A stretch of DNA of 64,000 bases from Vreelandella profundi (GCF_019722725.1 NZ_CP077941.1:2604001-2668000), one strand, 5' to 3'; positions 8,520 to 18,669 are shown, numbered from the stretch's first letter. Numbers and translations: made by a program. The notes: a model not told the origin generated them from the sequence alone.

Positions 8520-8574
8520 CGCAATTAGCAGTAGAACGACACATTAATAAATCTATACCCAAGGGAGAACGTGA

Positions 8575-9450
8575 ATGAAACATCGCACATTGAACCTCCG
8601 TATCCGTATGGCCTCGCTGGCACTATTAGCCGGCACCGGTATCGCGGTTAGCAGCGCGGCGCAAGCCGAAGAAGACAAAGGCTCGATTAACCTGGCCTAT
8701 GTGGAGTGGTCATCTGAAGTTGCTTCCACCAACGTTATTGCTGCCGTGCTTGAACAAGCGGGCTATGAGGTTGACCTTACTTCTCTCTCAGCAGCAGCCA
8801 TGTTCCAAGCACTTTCTACGGGTGATGCAGACGCTATCGTTGCCGCTTGGCTGCCGACCACTCACGCCGAATACATGAACCGCTTAGGTGATAACATTGA
8901 AAATCTGGGCGCTAATTTAGACGGTACTAAACTTGGCCTCGTCGTACCCGAGTACGCCGATATCGACTCCATTGCTGATCTTAACGATAACGCCGACAGT
9001 TTTAATGGCGAGATCATCGGTATTGACCCCGGTGCAGGCTTAATGGCGCTGTCCGAAAAGGTTGTGGATACCTATGACCTCGATCTGGATCTGCGTAGTG
9101 GTAGTGGTGCCACCATGACAGCGGCACTCTCTAGCGCCATCAACAACGAAGAAAACATCGTTGTTACCGGTTGGACGCCTCACTGGATGTTCGCTCGTTT
9201 TGACCTTAAATACCTAGATGATCCGGAAAATGTCTACGGCGGTGCGGAGCAGATCCATACGGTCGTTCGTCAAGGTCTCGAAGATGACATGCCTGAAGCC
9301 TATGCAATTCTCGATGCCTTCGAGTGGACACCGGAGCAGATGGGCGAAGTCATGCTTCTCAACCAGGAAGATGGAAGCGATCCTTATGAAAATGCCAAAC
9401 AGTGGGTTGAAGACAACCAAGACGTAGTTGAGCAGTGGCTGGACAGCTAA
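8575..9450 (+). CDS. proX: Glycine betaine/proline ABC transporter, substrate-binding protein
   Basis: 291 residues with a signal peptide (core MASLALLAGTGIAV, likely cut after AQA near residue 31). The mature part fits the OpuAC/ProX fold: INLAYVEWSSEVASTNVIAA near the N-terminus, AAWLPTTHAEYM, GIDPGAGLM, and TGWTPHWMFARFDLKYL. The aromatic residues in these segments are the usual quaternary-ammonium cage. AGGGAG precedes the ATG. It is 55 bp after proW and is followed by a strong terminator, so it closes the operon. The stop codon region is duplicated (9437-9464). Confidence 0.92.
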   Translation: MKHRTLNLRIRMASLALLAGTGIAVSSAAQAEEDKGSINLAYVEWSSEVASTNVIAAVLEQAGYEVDLTSLSAAAMFQALSTGDADAIVAAWLPTTHAEYMNRLGDNIENLGANLDGTKLGLVVPEYADIDSIADLNDNADSFNGEIIGIDPGAGLMALSEKVVDTYDLDLDLRSGSGATMTAALSSAINNEENIVVTGWTPHWMFARFDLKYLDDPENVYGGAEQIHTVVRQGLEDDMPEAYAILDAFEWTPEQMGEVMLLNQEDGSDPYENAKQWVEDNQDVVEQWLDS

Positions 9451-9464
9451 GGCTGGACAGCTAG
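9437..9464. repeat. 14-bp tandem duplication across the proX stop codon
   Basis: GGCTGGACAGCTAA (9437-9450, ending in the stop TAA) is followed directly by GGCTGGACAGCTAG (9451-9464), 13 of 14 identical. The last codons and the stop of proX are thus copied into the untranslated region. Confidence 0.9.
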
Positions 9465-9478
9465 AAAAGCTTGTCGAT

Positions 9479-9516
9479 ACGACGGCAGAGGGCTTTTGCC
9501 CTCTGCCGTCGTTGTA
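9479..9516 (+). terminator. Terminator of the proVWX operon
   Basis: A perfect 15-bp stem (ACGACGGCAGAGGGC with its complement, 9479-9493 and 9498-9512) around a TTTT loop. The T-run after it is weak (TGT), but the stem is very strong. It separates proVWX from the BCCT gene. Confidence 0.85.
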
Positions 9517-9673
9517 AATCTATTTATTATGCAAGGCGACGCATAATACGTTGAATGCTCTGCCAACAGATTTGCTATTGTGGCCGCCTAACCACGCATC
9601 ATTCGATGTCGGTCGACGACCACATTTTGGTTTCTGTACGACCTATTTTTCTGCTCGCCATAGAGAGGCTCCT

Positions 9674-11314
9674 GTGGATAACCACGACGATAAACGCTCC
9701 CCTGAAGAGCCAAGCTCTGAGGGCATACGCGCCCCAGATGGCGCGGCTAACCTTATCGACACGGATTACGTGATCGGTCAGGACAACATTACCACCACTA
9801 CCATGGGTTTCAATCTTGACCTACACGGTAAGGTGTTCAGCATTTCGGCGATAGTCGTCCTGCTGTTTGTGGTATTAACACTGGCGCTGCAAGACACTAT
9901 CGCGCCTATTTATGACGCTATTTTCGGTTTTCTGACCGGTAATTTAGCGTGGTTTTTCATGTCAGCGGCGAATATATTCGTCATTCTCTGCATTGGCCTG
10001 ATTTTCTCGCCATTAGGTAAAATTCGCATTGGTGGTGCCGATGCCAAGCCTGACTATACCTACATGGGCTGGTTTTCAATGCTGTTTGCCGCGGGCATGG
10101 GCATTGGCCTGATGTTCTTCGGCGTCAATGAGCCGCTAACGCATTTTGGCACGTCTCTAAATGGCGGAGACTGGGCGCCACTAGGCGGTGCCGAAGGTGA
10201 TCCTGCCGGTGCTGCAACACTTGCCATGGCGGCGACTATCTATCACTGGGGTTTACACCCTTGGGCGATTTACGCGATTGTGGCGCTGTCGCTAGCGCTG
10301 TTCGCATTTAACAAAGGCCTGCCACTTTCCATGCGTTCCGTGTTTTACCCAATTTTGGGTGAGCGCGTTTGGGGCTGGCCAGGCCATGTGATTGATATTT
10401 TAGCGGTGTTTGCGTCGCTATTTGGCTTGGCGACGTCGTTGGGGTTGGGTGCCAGTCAAGCAGCCGCGGGTCTAACCTACCTGTTCGGCGCCCCTGAAAG
10501 CGATGTCACGATGATCCTGCTCATTGTCGGCATTACGGTTGTCGCCATTGGCTCAATTGTGGCGGGCGTCGACAAGGGCGTGCAGTTGCTCTCCAAGATC
10601 AACATCGCCATGGCGGCGCTGCTGCTTTTGTTTGTGATTGTAGTCGGCCCGACGATGCTGATTTTAACCGGCTTCTTTGAGAACCTCTGGAGCTATGCGG
10701 TTCACTTGCCGGCGCTATCAAACCCGTTTGGCCGTGAAGACGCGAGCTTCAGCCAAGGCTGGACGGCCTTCTACTGGGCGTGGTGGATTTCCTGGTCCCC
10801 TTACGTCGGCATGTTTATCGCGCGGGTATCACGCGGTCGTACGGTACGTGAGTTTTTGATTTCAGTGCTGCTAATACCTTCGGTGGTATCGGTACTGTGG
10901 ATGACCACCTTTGGCGGCACTGCCATTGATCAATTTGTGAGCCAGGGTATTACGGCCGTTCGTGATGCAGGCGTCGATCTACAGCTCTTCATCATGCTGG
11001 AGCAGCTGCCGCTGTCGCAAATCACCTCTTTCATCGCTATTTTGCTGGTGATTATCTTCTTTGTGACGTCGTCTGACTCAGGCTCTCTTGTCATTGACTC
11101 AATCACGGCTGGCGGCAAAGTAGATGCGCCTACGCCACAGCGCGTGTTCTGGGCGATCATTGAGGGTGCCATTGCGATTGCTCTGCTACTAGGCGGTGGC
11201 CTAACCGCGCTGCAGACCATGGCGGTATCTACCGGCTTCCCGTTCACTATTATCCTGCTGGTGGCGTGTTATGCCATCGTCAAAGGATTAATGAGCGAGC
11301 CTAAAGCGGTTTAA
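9674..11314 (+). CDS. BCCT family betaine/carnitine/choline transporter
   Basis: 546 residues from the GTG at 9674, which has AGAGAGG just upstream; the reading extended to 9551 adds 41 residues unlike any transporter start. A polar N-terminal tail of about 45 residues precedes 12 expected membrane helices. Family motifs are clear: GMGIGLMFFGVNEPLTHF, the tryptophan-rich WAWWISWSPYVGMFIARVSR of helix 8, and VTSSDSGS. BCCT carriers import betaine-type osmolytes with Na+ or H+. Its position beside proVWX suggests a second, independently transcribed betaine route. The exact substrate is not readable. Five tandem TAA-containing repeats follow the stop. Confidence 0.93.
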   Translation: MDNHDDKRSPEEPSSEGIRAPDGAANLIDTDYVIGQDNITTTTMGFNLDLHGKVFSISAIVVLLFVVLTLALQDTIAPIYDAIFGFLTGNLAWFFMSAANIFVILCIGLIFSPLGKIRIGGADAKPDYTYMGWFSMLFAAGMGIGLMFFGVNEPLTHFGTSLNGGDWAPLGGAEGDPAGAATLAMAATIYHWGLHPWAIYAIVALSLALFAFNKGLPLSMRSVFYPILGERVWGWPGHVIDILAVFASLFGLATSLGLGASQAAAGLTYLFGAPESDVTMILLIVGITVVAIGSIVAGVDKGVQLLSKINIAMAALLLLFVIVVGPTMLILTGFFENLWSYAVHLPALSNPFGREDASFSQGWTAFYWAWWISWSPYVGMFIARVSRGRTVREFLISVLLIPSVVSVLWMTTFGGTAIDQFVSQGITAVRDAGVDLQLFIMLEQLPLSQITSFIAILLVIIFFVTSSDSGSLVIDSITAGGKVDAPTPQRVFWAIIEGAIAIALLLGGGLTALQTMAVSTGFPFTIILLVACYAIVKGLMSEPKAV

Positions 11315-11370
11315 GTACGGTCTTAAGTACAATCTTAAGGACTATCTTAAGGACTGTCTTAAGTACTATC
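11311..11370. repeat. 12-bp tandem repeat, five exact-length copies, forming five in-frame stops
   Basis: Units of consensus TTAAGKACTATC start at 11311, 11323, 11335, 11347 and 11359. The first holds the natural stop TAA (11312-11314). Because 12 is a multiple of three, each later unit places another TAA in the same frame. Confidence 0.95.
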
Positions 11371-11380
11371 GCTGCTATGC

Positions 11381-11415
11381 AAACGGGCAACCCTCTGGGT
11401 TGCCCGTTTTGCTTT
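11381..11415. terminator. Bidirectional terminator between the BCCT and exonuclease genes
   Basis: AAACGGGCAACCC (11381-11393), loop TCT, then GGGTTGCCCGTTT (11397-11409) and further T. A 13-bp perfect stem with A and T flanks can serve both convergent genes. Confidence 0.85.
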
Positions 11416-11435
11416 CTAGCCTTTCAACCTTATGT

Positions 11436-12161
11436 TCAGCACCATAGATCTTTCAATGGCGTTTCCGGTCGATAGTGAGTGGCAATCTGTGCCTGCAGCA
11501 ACTCCGCCGTCGCCAAGGCATCCACCAGCGCATGGTGCCCTTGATAAACAGGCAGCCCATAGCGCTCACGGCTAGCATTCAGGCGTATTGAAACCGGTGG
11601 GCGGCCCAGCCAACGACGAAAGCGGGCCCATAGCGTTTGACGATGTAGCCTAGCTTCCAGTGACATCGTATCAATCATTGGAAACAGCACCCCTTCCCCA
11701 CGACGCGCATTAACGGCCGCATCTAAAAAGGGCCGCTCAATATTGCGAAAATGCACCACGACTAAGCGCCCGGCTAGCTGCATCAACAGCTCGTCTAGTA
11801 TTGCTTCTAAGTCCGGTGCCTGCGCAATTTCGGAGTGCGTAATGTGATGATAGGCAATGGACGCTTCTGCCAACGGGCGCGAGGGGTTAACGACCCAATA
11901 GCGTCGTTCGGCAAGCTTTATACGGTCTAGCGTAAACGGCACAATGCCAACGCTTACGATCGCATGCCGCCTCTCATCGAGCCCGGTGGTTTCCATATCT
12001 AGCGCCACCATGGGCACCTGTGAAATGGGGGTATCAGGGTCTGGAAGTAACGTCCCAAAGAAATTTTGAATAGCCGGATTATGTGCTTTCTCTAACCGCT
12101 GAGCCATATAGCCTGCCCAGTCGGCCTGGGTTATTTTTTGCCGTGGGCGTATTCCATGCAT
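11436..12161 (-). CDS. 3'-5' exonuclease, DnaQ/DEDDh family
   Basis: 241 residues. The nuclease domain starts near residue 50 with MVALDMETTGLDERRHAIVS (Asp-x-Glu, Exo I). It ends with an Exo III segment in GHHALVDALATAEL (His and Asp), giving the DEDDh set. It lacks polymerase III epsilon's interaction tail, so it is more likely a stand-alone exonuclease of the PolC/epsilon-like type. The start codon lies one base after the stop of the CNB-CBS-DUF294 gene, so the two are translated as a unit. This pairing recurs in gammaproteobacteria (known from memory, not tested here). Confidence 0.85.
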   Translation of the reverse strand: MHGIRPRQKITQADWAGYMAQRLEKAHNPAIQNFFGTLLPDPDTPISQVPMVALDMETTGLDERRHAIVSVGIVPFTLDRIKLAERRYWVVNPSRPLAEASIAYHHITHSEIAQAPDLEAILDELLMQLAGRLVVVHFRNIERPFLDAAVNARRGEGVLFPMIDTMSLEARLHRQTLWARFRRWLGRPPVSIRLNASRERYGLPVYQGHHALVDALATAELLQAQIATHYRPETPLKDLWC

Positions 12162-12162
12162 C

Positions 12163-14073
12163 CTAACGCCCCTGCCGCTGAGCGGGCATTGGGTAGCGGA
12201 ATTTTAAAAATTTCTGTGCGTTACTGAGCACTTGGAAAGCATCTTTCAGCGTGTGACGTTCGCTATCTTCAACATTTTCTGGCTCGATATTGTTATCCGG
12301 CAGTCGATCCTCCTGCAGATCAATCATCTGATGGCGCAGCCGCGACATACATAAAAACTCAAACGCGTAGCTCAACTTGTCGCTCATGCCGGTCGCCAAT
12401 AGCTGCGTTTGGCTGATGTCGTTCAAACGCTGAAATGAGTTTTGGGCTTTAGAACCACATGCCAAGGCGTGTATTCGAACCAAATCTACCATCGGCGCGG
12501 TGCCTCTCCGCTTAAGATTGATAGAGTTATTGTGCTTACCGTCTTGCTCCATCACAAAGGTGCGAAAAAATCCCAACGGCGGCGTGCGGTTTAACGCATT
12601 ACGCGCCATAGCGGCTAAAAATAGAGGCGACTGGGGCGCCGTCTGGGCAATCTGATCTTGCAGCGCTTCCACATAGTGATCCTCGCCATAGCAGCTATCC
12701 AAATCGAAGAAAATCGAGCTATGTAGCAGTCTTTCCGGCGTTGGATTGGCCATCCAATCTTGGAAGTAACGTTTCCAAACGCTCAGCGGCTGGCGCCATT
12801 GCGTATTGGTGGCCATCACGTCGCCTTTGCAATAGGTGTAGCCACAGGCATCTAGGCCATCGCTGACAATTTTTGCCATGGCGAGAAAATACTCATCGTG
12901 CTGCTCAGGGTTAAACTCATCAGAAAGGATCAACGCATTGTCCTGATCCGTGACAATGCTCTGTTCGTTGCGCGCCATAGAGCCATTAACCATAAAGCAA
13001 TAAGGAACAGGCGGAGGCCCAAGCTCGGCTTCAGCCATTTCCAACAGTCTTCTTGTGAAACTACGCCCAATCGTTGAGAGTGCGCTGCCGACCATCTGAG
13101 AGTTAGCGCCCTCTTGCACCATACGCACAAACGCGGCTCTCACATCCGGCGCTAAGCGCGCAAGCCCCTGAGCGCTTGATTGGTTAAAGATATTGCTGAC
13201 CAAATAGAGTCCGCTGTGTGTTTCATAGCGGATAATATCGGATAAATGTACGACGCCGACGGGGCGCTGGCGATACAGCACTGGCAAGTGGTGGACGTTA
13301 TTACGCAGCATCGTCAGCATGGCTTCGTTGACGGAAGCATCGGATTGAACAGTGATGAGCCGTGAGGAAATCACCTCGCCTACCGGCGTTTGCGGCGATA
13401 GGCCATCAGCCACCACGCGGGTACGAAAATCGCTATCGGTAAGAATGCCGCACATTTGCCAGGTGCGGCCTTCGCTGTCTTGGAAGCTGAAGCGCGGGTT
13501 ATCACTGCCTTCTTTGATGACCAGTAGCGCAGAGGCCTGTGCTTCACTCATCTGCTGTGCGGCAAGCTGAACGCTGGTCGAGGTTTCAACCATCACCGGA
13601 TACCGGGTAAGCAGCTTGCGTATCCGCGTGACCATCATATCGTTAGACTTTTTTTGCTGCTCAGCGATCGTTTCTAATCTTGGCCGCTCAAGCTCGACAA
13701 AGTCGGCGAAATTATCGTCTTCTTCACATAGCCGCTGGAACACCGCATTAGGAATAAAGTAGATCAACGTATCTTCGATAGCCTCTGCGGGGAAGCGCAC
13801 TTTATGATTACGCAGCAGGCTAAAGTGACCAAAAATATCGCCCTCACCCAAGCGGTTATATAGCTCTCCCTTGCTGCGATAGACCTCAACAGCGCCGCTA
13901 CGGATATAGCACAAATCGTTGAGCGTCTCGTTAAGCACTAAAATCGTGCTGCCATTTTTGAAGTAGCTGACTTCTACCTGCTCGGCAATCGCATCAAGAA
14001 GATCATCCGACAGGCCGTCGAAAGGCGGGAACCGCCCCATATGCTGGCGTATTTCTAACAGCTCAACGTCCAT
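12163..14073 (-). CDS. CNB-CBS-DUF294 putative nucleotidyltransferase (signal-transduction type)
   Basis: 636 residues. An N-terminal cyclic-nucleotide-binding fold (about 10-125; GEGDIFGHFSLL) is followed by paired CBS domains (about 155-285; VREVISSRL-like turns, HHLPVLYRQRPVGVVHL). Then comes a DUF294 nucleotidyltransferase domain with GSMARNEQSIVTDQDNAL, the G-S-x-A-R...D-x-D active-site pattern of GlnD/GlnE-like transferases, and finally the DUF294 C-terminal helical domain. It may nucleotidylate a protein in response to bound nucleotides, but the substrate is unknown. AGGAG precedes the ATG. It is the first gene of an operon with the downstream exonuclease. Confidence 0.87.
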   Translation of the reverse strand: MDVELLEIRQHMGRFPPFDGLSDDLLDAIAEQVEVSYFKNGSTILVLNETLNDLCYIRSGAVEVYRSKGELYNRLGEGDIFGHFSLLRNHKVRFPAEAIEDTLIYFIPNAVFQRLCEEDDNFADFVELERPRLETIAEQQKKSNDMMVTRIRKLLTRYPVMVETSTSVQLAAQQMSEAQASALLVIKEGSDNPRFSFQDSEGRTWQMCGILTDSDFRTRVVADGLSPQTPVGEVISSRLITVQSDASVNEAMLTMLRNNVHHLPVLYRQRPVGVVHLSDIIRYETHSGLYLVSNIFNQSSAQGLARLAPDVRAAFVRMVQEGANSQMVGSALSTIGRSFTRRLLEMAEAELGPPPVPYCFMVNGSMARNEQSIVTDQDNALILSDEFNPEQHDEYFLAMAKIVSDGLDACGYTYCKGDVMATNTQWRQPLSVWKRYFQDWMANPTPERLLHSSIFFDLDSCYGEDHYVEALQDQIAQTAPQSPLFLAAMARNALNRTPPLGFFRTFVMEQDGKHNNSINLKRRGTAPMVDLVRIHALACGSKAQNSFQRLNDISQTQLLATGMSDKLSYAFEFLCMSRLRHQMIDLQEDRLPDNNIEPENVEDSERHTLKDAFQVLSNAQKFLKFRYPMPAQRQGR

Positions 14074-14171
14074 GGAGTCTCCTAAAGCGTAACGTTCAAA
14101 AGTTAAGATGAATTGTGTAGTGGTGGCCCCTGGAGGTAAACCCTATGGGGATAATAAAAGCAGTCAACAGC

Positions 14172-14202
14172 AAAAAGCCCGGTGCTAATAGCACCGGGCT
14201 TT
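14172..14202 (-). terminator. Terminator for the DUF4168 gene
   Basis: AAAGCCCGGTGC (14174-14185), loop TAATA, GCACCGGGCTTT (14191-14202). On the minus strand the 12-bp stem runs into a five-T tract. Confidence 0.88.
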
Positions 14203-14279
14203 GAGTGGCGAAGGCCACACTGATATTAATTTTTGCGAATCAAATCAAAAATAATGCCAGCGGATATCGGTCATCGACC

Positions 14280-14672
14280 TTATGATTGACCGGCCATTTC
14301 TTGAACGCGCTGCATCATCTCTGGATCTTGCTGGATGGATTGACCAATAGCGTTGAAGGTATCAACATCTAGGCCGCTGTCTTCAACCACTTCGATCATT
14401 CGGTCGTTGGCTTCAGTGCGCACTTCCTGCTGCGCTGATTCATCTTCCGCTTCCTGCAGACGCTGAGTGTACTCTTGCGAAACTACCGCAATTTCTTGAG
14501 AAGCATCGGCAAACTGCTGGAGCTGATCGTCAGAAAAATCCTGAGCTGGCGCTGCTTGCTGTGTGGCCATCGGATCTTGTGCTGGGTCTTGCTCTTGCTG
14601 GGCTTGGGCAGTAGCCGTCATCAGACCAGTAGCAAGTAGGGCAGCAGAGAACAGAGCAGTTATACGTTGCAT
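14280..14672 (-). CDS. DUF4168 family secreted protein
   Basis: 130 residues from the ATG at 14672, placed 9-10 bases after GAGG; a longer reading begins inside that site. The signal peptide MQRITALFSAALLATGLMTA ends near TAQAQQ. The mature part has a Gln/Ala/Asp-rich linker and then a helical DUF4168-type domain (FSDDQLQQFADASQEIAVVS, later GLDVDTFNAIGQSIQQDPEM). The family occurs in the envelope of halophilic and other proteobacteria and has no assigned function. It is a single-gene unit with its own terminator, divergent from the DMT exporter gene. Confidence 0.82.
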   Translation of the reverse strand: MQRITALFSAALLATGLMTATAQAQQEQDPAQDPMATQQAAPAQDFSDDQLQQFADASQEIAVVSQEYTQRLQEAEDESAQQEVRTEANDRMIEVVEDSGLDVDTFNAIGQSIQQDPEMMQRVQEMAGQS

Positions 14673-14822
14673 AATAAGAAACCTCATTCACACGTTATGG
14701 ATGTGCCAACTGTGACGCGCCGTATCCAAGCAGGTTCAATTTATGATGTAAAAGTTAGTAACAAAAAGAACAATAAGTAACTTCAACGCGCTTATGCCCA
14801 TCTTCCCAGGAAAATTAAAGCA

Positions 14823-15749
14823 ATGAATTTCAATAGCTTGAAAAGAATAGACCGAACCTCGTTAGGACTGACGGCAATGCCCATTCTTTTTGTGCTGCTA
14901 TGGAGTACCGGCTTCATTGGTGCGAAATTTGGCTTGCCCTATGCCGAACCTTTTACGTTTTTGTTTATTCGTTTTGTCCTAACGCTATTGCTGCTAGCTC
15001 CTCTCGTCGTGGCGATGCGTATTCCCTGGCCATCATCCCCGGCGCTGTGGGCGCATATCGCGATAGCGGGCTGCTTGGTTCACGGGGCCTACTTAGGCGG
15101 CGTTTTTTATGGCATCAGTTTAGGCATGCCCGCAGGCCTTGCGGCCCTTCTCGTCGGTCTTCAGCCGCTACTGACCGCGGCATTTGCGGGGCCGCTTTTA
15201 GGTGAACGGCTTACTCGCCGCCAGTGGCTGGGGTTAATGCTGGGATTAATCGGCATCGTCTTAGTGCTGGGCAGTAAGCTTGAGATTGGCGAATCGCTTT
15301 TCGATGGCTTCGGCATAAGCGCGCTGCTGTGTGTCACAGCTGCTTTAATAGGTATTTCAGTGGGCACGCTGTACCAAAAACGCTACTGCACCAGTATGCC
15401 GCTGCTTTCAGGGGCTGTTATTCAATATTTGGCAGCGGGCATTTTGCTGGGCGGTGGGGCACTGCTGTTTGAAACACGCGAGGTCGAATGGACCATTACC
15501 TTTGCGCTGACGCTTGGATGGCTGGTGCTGATTCTTTCAGTCGCCGCTATTTTGCTGCTCATGGCATTGATAAAAAAGGGCGAAGCCTCGCGGGTAGCAA
15601 GCCTTTTTTATCTGGTTCCACCGGTCACAGCGCTTCAAGCGTGGTGGCTATTTGACGAACGCCTCCCACTGTTAGGGCTGGGAGGCATGCTGATTGCCTT
15701 GCTCGGCGTGGTCATGGTAATTCGAAAACCCAGACACAAGGCAACATAG
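14823..15749 (+). CDS. DMT superfamily (EamA) transporter
   Basis: 308 residues with two EamA repeats giving ten expected helices. The first repeat opens with FVLLWSTGFIGAKFGLPYAE and contains GLAALLVGLQPLLTA. The second carries LFYLVPPVTALQAWWLFDER, a typical EamA end. The family exports metabolites such as amino acids, and the substrate is unknown. AGGA lies about 12 bases before the ATG. The gene stands alone, divergent from the DUF4168 gene and converging on mtgA with only an 11-bp gap. Confidence 0.88.
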   Translation: MNFNSLKRIDRTSLGLTAMPILFVLLWSTGFIGAKFGLPYAEPFTFLFIRFVLTLLLLAPLVVAMRIPWPSSPALWAHIAIAGCLVHGAYLGGVFYGISLGMPAGLAALLVGLQPLLTAAFAGPLLGERLTRRQWLGLMLGLIGIVLVLGSKLEIGESLFDGFGISALLCVTAALIGISVGTLYQKRYCTSMPLLSGAVIQYLAAGILLGGGALLFETREVEWTITFALTLGWLVLILSVAAILLLMALIKKGEASRVASLFYLVPPVTALQAWWLFDERLPLLGLGGMLIALLGVVMVIRKPRHKAT

Positions 15750-15760
15750 CGGCAAAACGT

Positions 15761-16477
15761 TTACAGGTTATTCAAATAGCCTGGGCCACCTAAATTGCGC
15801 ATTTGCTGGCGTATCCACTGGCTGCGCCGTTCAACCTGGGCGTCTGGGCGGGCAGCGCTACGCGTACGTGGACTAGGCAAAATAGCGGCAAGCAGGCTTG
15901 CTTGCCGCTCAGTAAGACTGCTGCCAGAAACGCCAAAATAATGCTGAGAAGCCGCCTCTAAGCCAAACACACCGCTATCCCACTCGGCCACGTTAAGATA
16001 CACCTCCAGAATACGCTGCTTGCTCCATAGCGCTTCAATCAGCAGCGTAAACCACGCCTCTAAGCCCTTTCGCGCCCAGCTTCGCCCAGTCCATAGAAAA
16101 ACGTTCTTGGCCGTTTGTTGGCTAAGCGTACTAGCACCGCGCAGCCGCCCACCGTCTTGGCTAGCCTGCAATGCCCGCCGCAGCTCCACTAAATCAAATC
16201 CACCGTGATGAGGGAAACGCTGATCTTCTGCGGCAATAACCGCTAGCTTGGCATTCGCAGAAAGCGAATCCCAGCTGCGCCACTGCCGCTGTATGCGAAT
16301 TGGCTCGCTGTTAATCCAACTCTGCACTTTGCGTTCGACCATGACCATTGATCCCGGCGGGGGAACCGCGCTAAAAAGCAGCACAATCGCCACTGAGAGG
16401 AGCGCAAACGCTAGAACGCCGCGCCATACAAAACGCCATAGCAGACGCATGAAACGACGCAGCGAGCGATTGAGCAT
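15761..16477 (-). CDS. mtgA: Monofunctional peptidoglycan glycosyltransferase
   Basis: 238 residues: an N-terminal membrane anchor (FVWRGVLAFALLSVAIVLLF), then a GT51 domain with the catalytic Glu in AVIAAEDQRFPHHGGFDL. RGASTLSQQTAKNVFLW, EAWFTLLIEALWSKQRILEV and YLNVAEWDSGVFGLEAAS follow. It polymerises lipid II into glycan strands at the outer face of the inner membrane and lacks the transpeptidase half of PBP1 enzymes. The length matches MtgA (about 240). It is transcribed alone, 26 bp after fghA on the same strand, so readthrough is possible. Confidence 0.95.
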   Translation of the reverse strand: MLNRSLRRFMRLLWRFVWRGVLAFALLSVAIVLLFSAVPPPGSMVMVERKVQSWINSEPIRIQRQWRSWDSLSANAKLAVIAAEDQRFPHHGGFDLVELRRALQASQDGGRLRGASTLSQQTAKNVFLWTGRSWARKGLEAWFTLLIEALWSKQRILEVYLNVAEWDSGVFGLEAASQHYFGVSGSSLTERQASLLAAILPSPRTRSAARPDAQVERRSQWIRQQMRNLGGPGYLNNL

Positions 16478-16503
16478 CCCGTTATCCTATTTTTAATTAG
16501 ATC

Positions 16504-17358
16504 TTAACGCTTCATGAGGTGGTCTGCATGATAGCGCAGATGGTCCTCAATAAACGAGGCAATGAAGAAGTAGCTGTGATCATAGCCAGGTTGACGGCGC
16601 AGCGTTAGAGGATGATCGTGCTCCTCGCAAACGGCCTCTAAACGCTCTGGCTGCAGCTGCTCTTCCAGGAATTGATCCGCTTCGCCTTGGTCGATAAACA
16701 GACGCTGGCGCGATGCGCCGTTAGCCACAAGTTCGCAAGCATCATACTGGCGCCAACGTGACTGATCCTCGCCCAGATAGGCAGTAAACGCTTGCTGGCC
16801 CCACGGGCAGTTCATCGGATTGACGATCGGAGAAAACGCCGAGACTGAACTGAAGCGCCCAGGATGACGCAACGCAAGAATTAGCGCCCCGTGCCCACCC
16901 ATAGAGTGGCCGCTAATCGATTCGCGCCCGTTGACCGGAAAATGTTGGCGTACAACAGAAGGCAGCTCTTCCACTAAATAATCGTACATTCGATAGTGAG
17001 GCTTCCATGGCGCTTCGGTTGCATTCACATAAAAGCCCGCGCCTGAACCTAAATCGTAGCTTTCATGTTCGCCGGGCAAATCAGTGCCTCGTGGGCTGGT
17101 ATCGGGGCAAACAATAGCAATACCTAGTTCGGCTGCCACGCGATGAGCGCCCGACTTCTGCATGAAATTTTCATCATTGCACGTCAGCCCAGAGAGCCAC
17201 CAAAGCATAGGCACACGATCATTTTCGGCTTGAGGCGGTAGGTAAACCGAAAAAATCATGTCGCAGTCCAGCGCACGGGAGTAGTGGCGGTAGCGCTTAT
17301 GCCAGCCACCGAAACTGCGATTGGCGGACATCAGTTCTAAAGTTTCACTCATGCTCAT
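16504..17358 (-). CDS. fghA: S-formylglutathione hydrolase
   Basis: 284 residues of the esterase D family. The nucleophile elbow is GHSMGGHGAL, with the acid in FIDQGEADQFL and the His in GYDHSYFF. It hydrolyses S-formylglutathione to formate and glutathione, the second step of glutathione-dependent formaldehyde removal, after the product of the adjacent adhC gene. AGGAA precedes the ATG; a second ATG two codons later is possible. It lies 84 bp downstream of adhC on the same strand, with only a repeat in the gap, so an adhC-fghA operon is likely. Confidence 0.95.
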   Translation of the reverse strand: MSMSETLELMSANRSFGGWHKRYRHYSRALDCDMIFSVYLPPQAENDRVPMLWWLSGLTCNDENFMQKSGAHRVAAELGIAIVCPDTSPRGTDLPGEHESYDLGSGAGFYVNATEAPWKPHYRMYDYLVEELPSVVRQHFPVNGRESISGHSMGGHGALILALRHPGRFSSVSAFSPIVNPMNCPWGQQAFTAYLGEDQSRWRQYDACELVANGASRQRLFIDQGEADQFLEEQLQPERLEAVCEEHDHPLTLRRQPGYDHSYFFIASFIEDHLRYHADHLMKR

Positions 17359-17425
17359 GGGCAGGTTCCTCTAAATGCAGCAAACGCGGTAGGTCTCCCC
17401 GCCGCGTTTTAAACATGCTAGCGAT

Positions 17426-18555
<1,130 letters not shown>

Positions 18556-18669
18556 CTAACTCCTAATGCATCGCCAACAGCAGGCAATGCCCGCCTGTTT
18601 GACGTAATTGGTGTGATTGCAGTGTAGATCAGCTGGGAGGCCTTGATAAACCGGGATATACTCACAAGA

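Noticed and set aside
9551..9673. N-terminal extension of the BCCT carrier
   Set aside because: The 41 added residues do not look like a transporter tail, and the GTG at 9674 has the better ribosome site.
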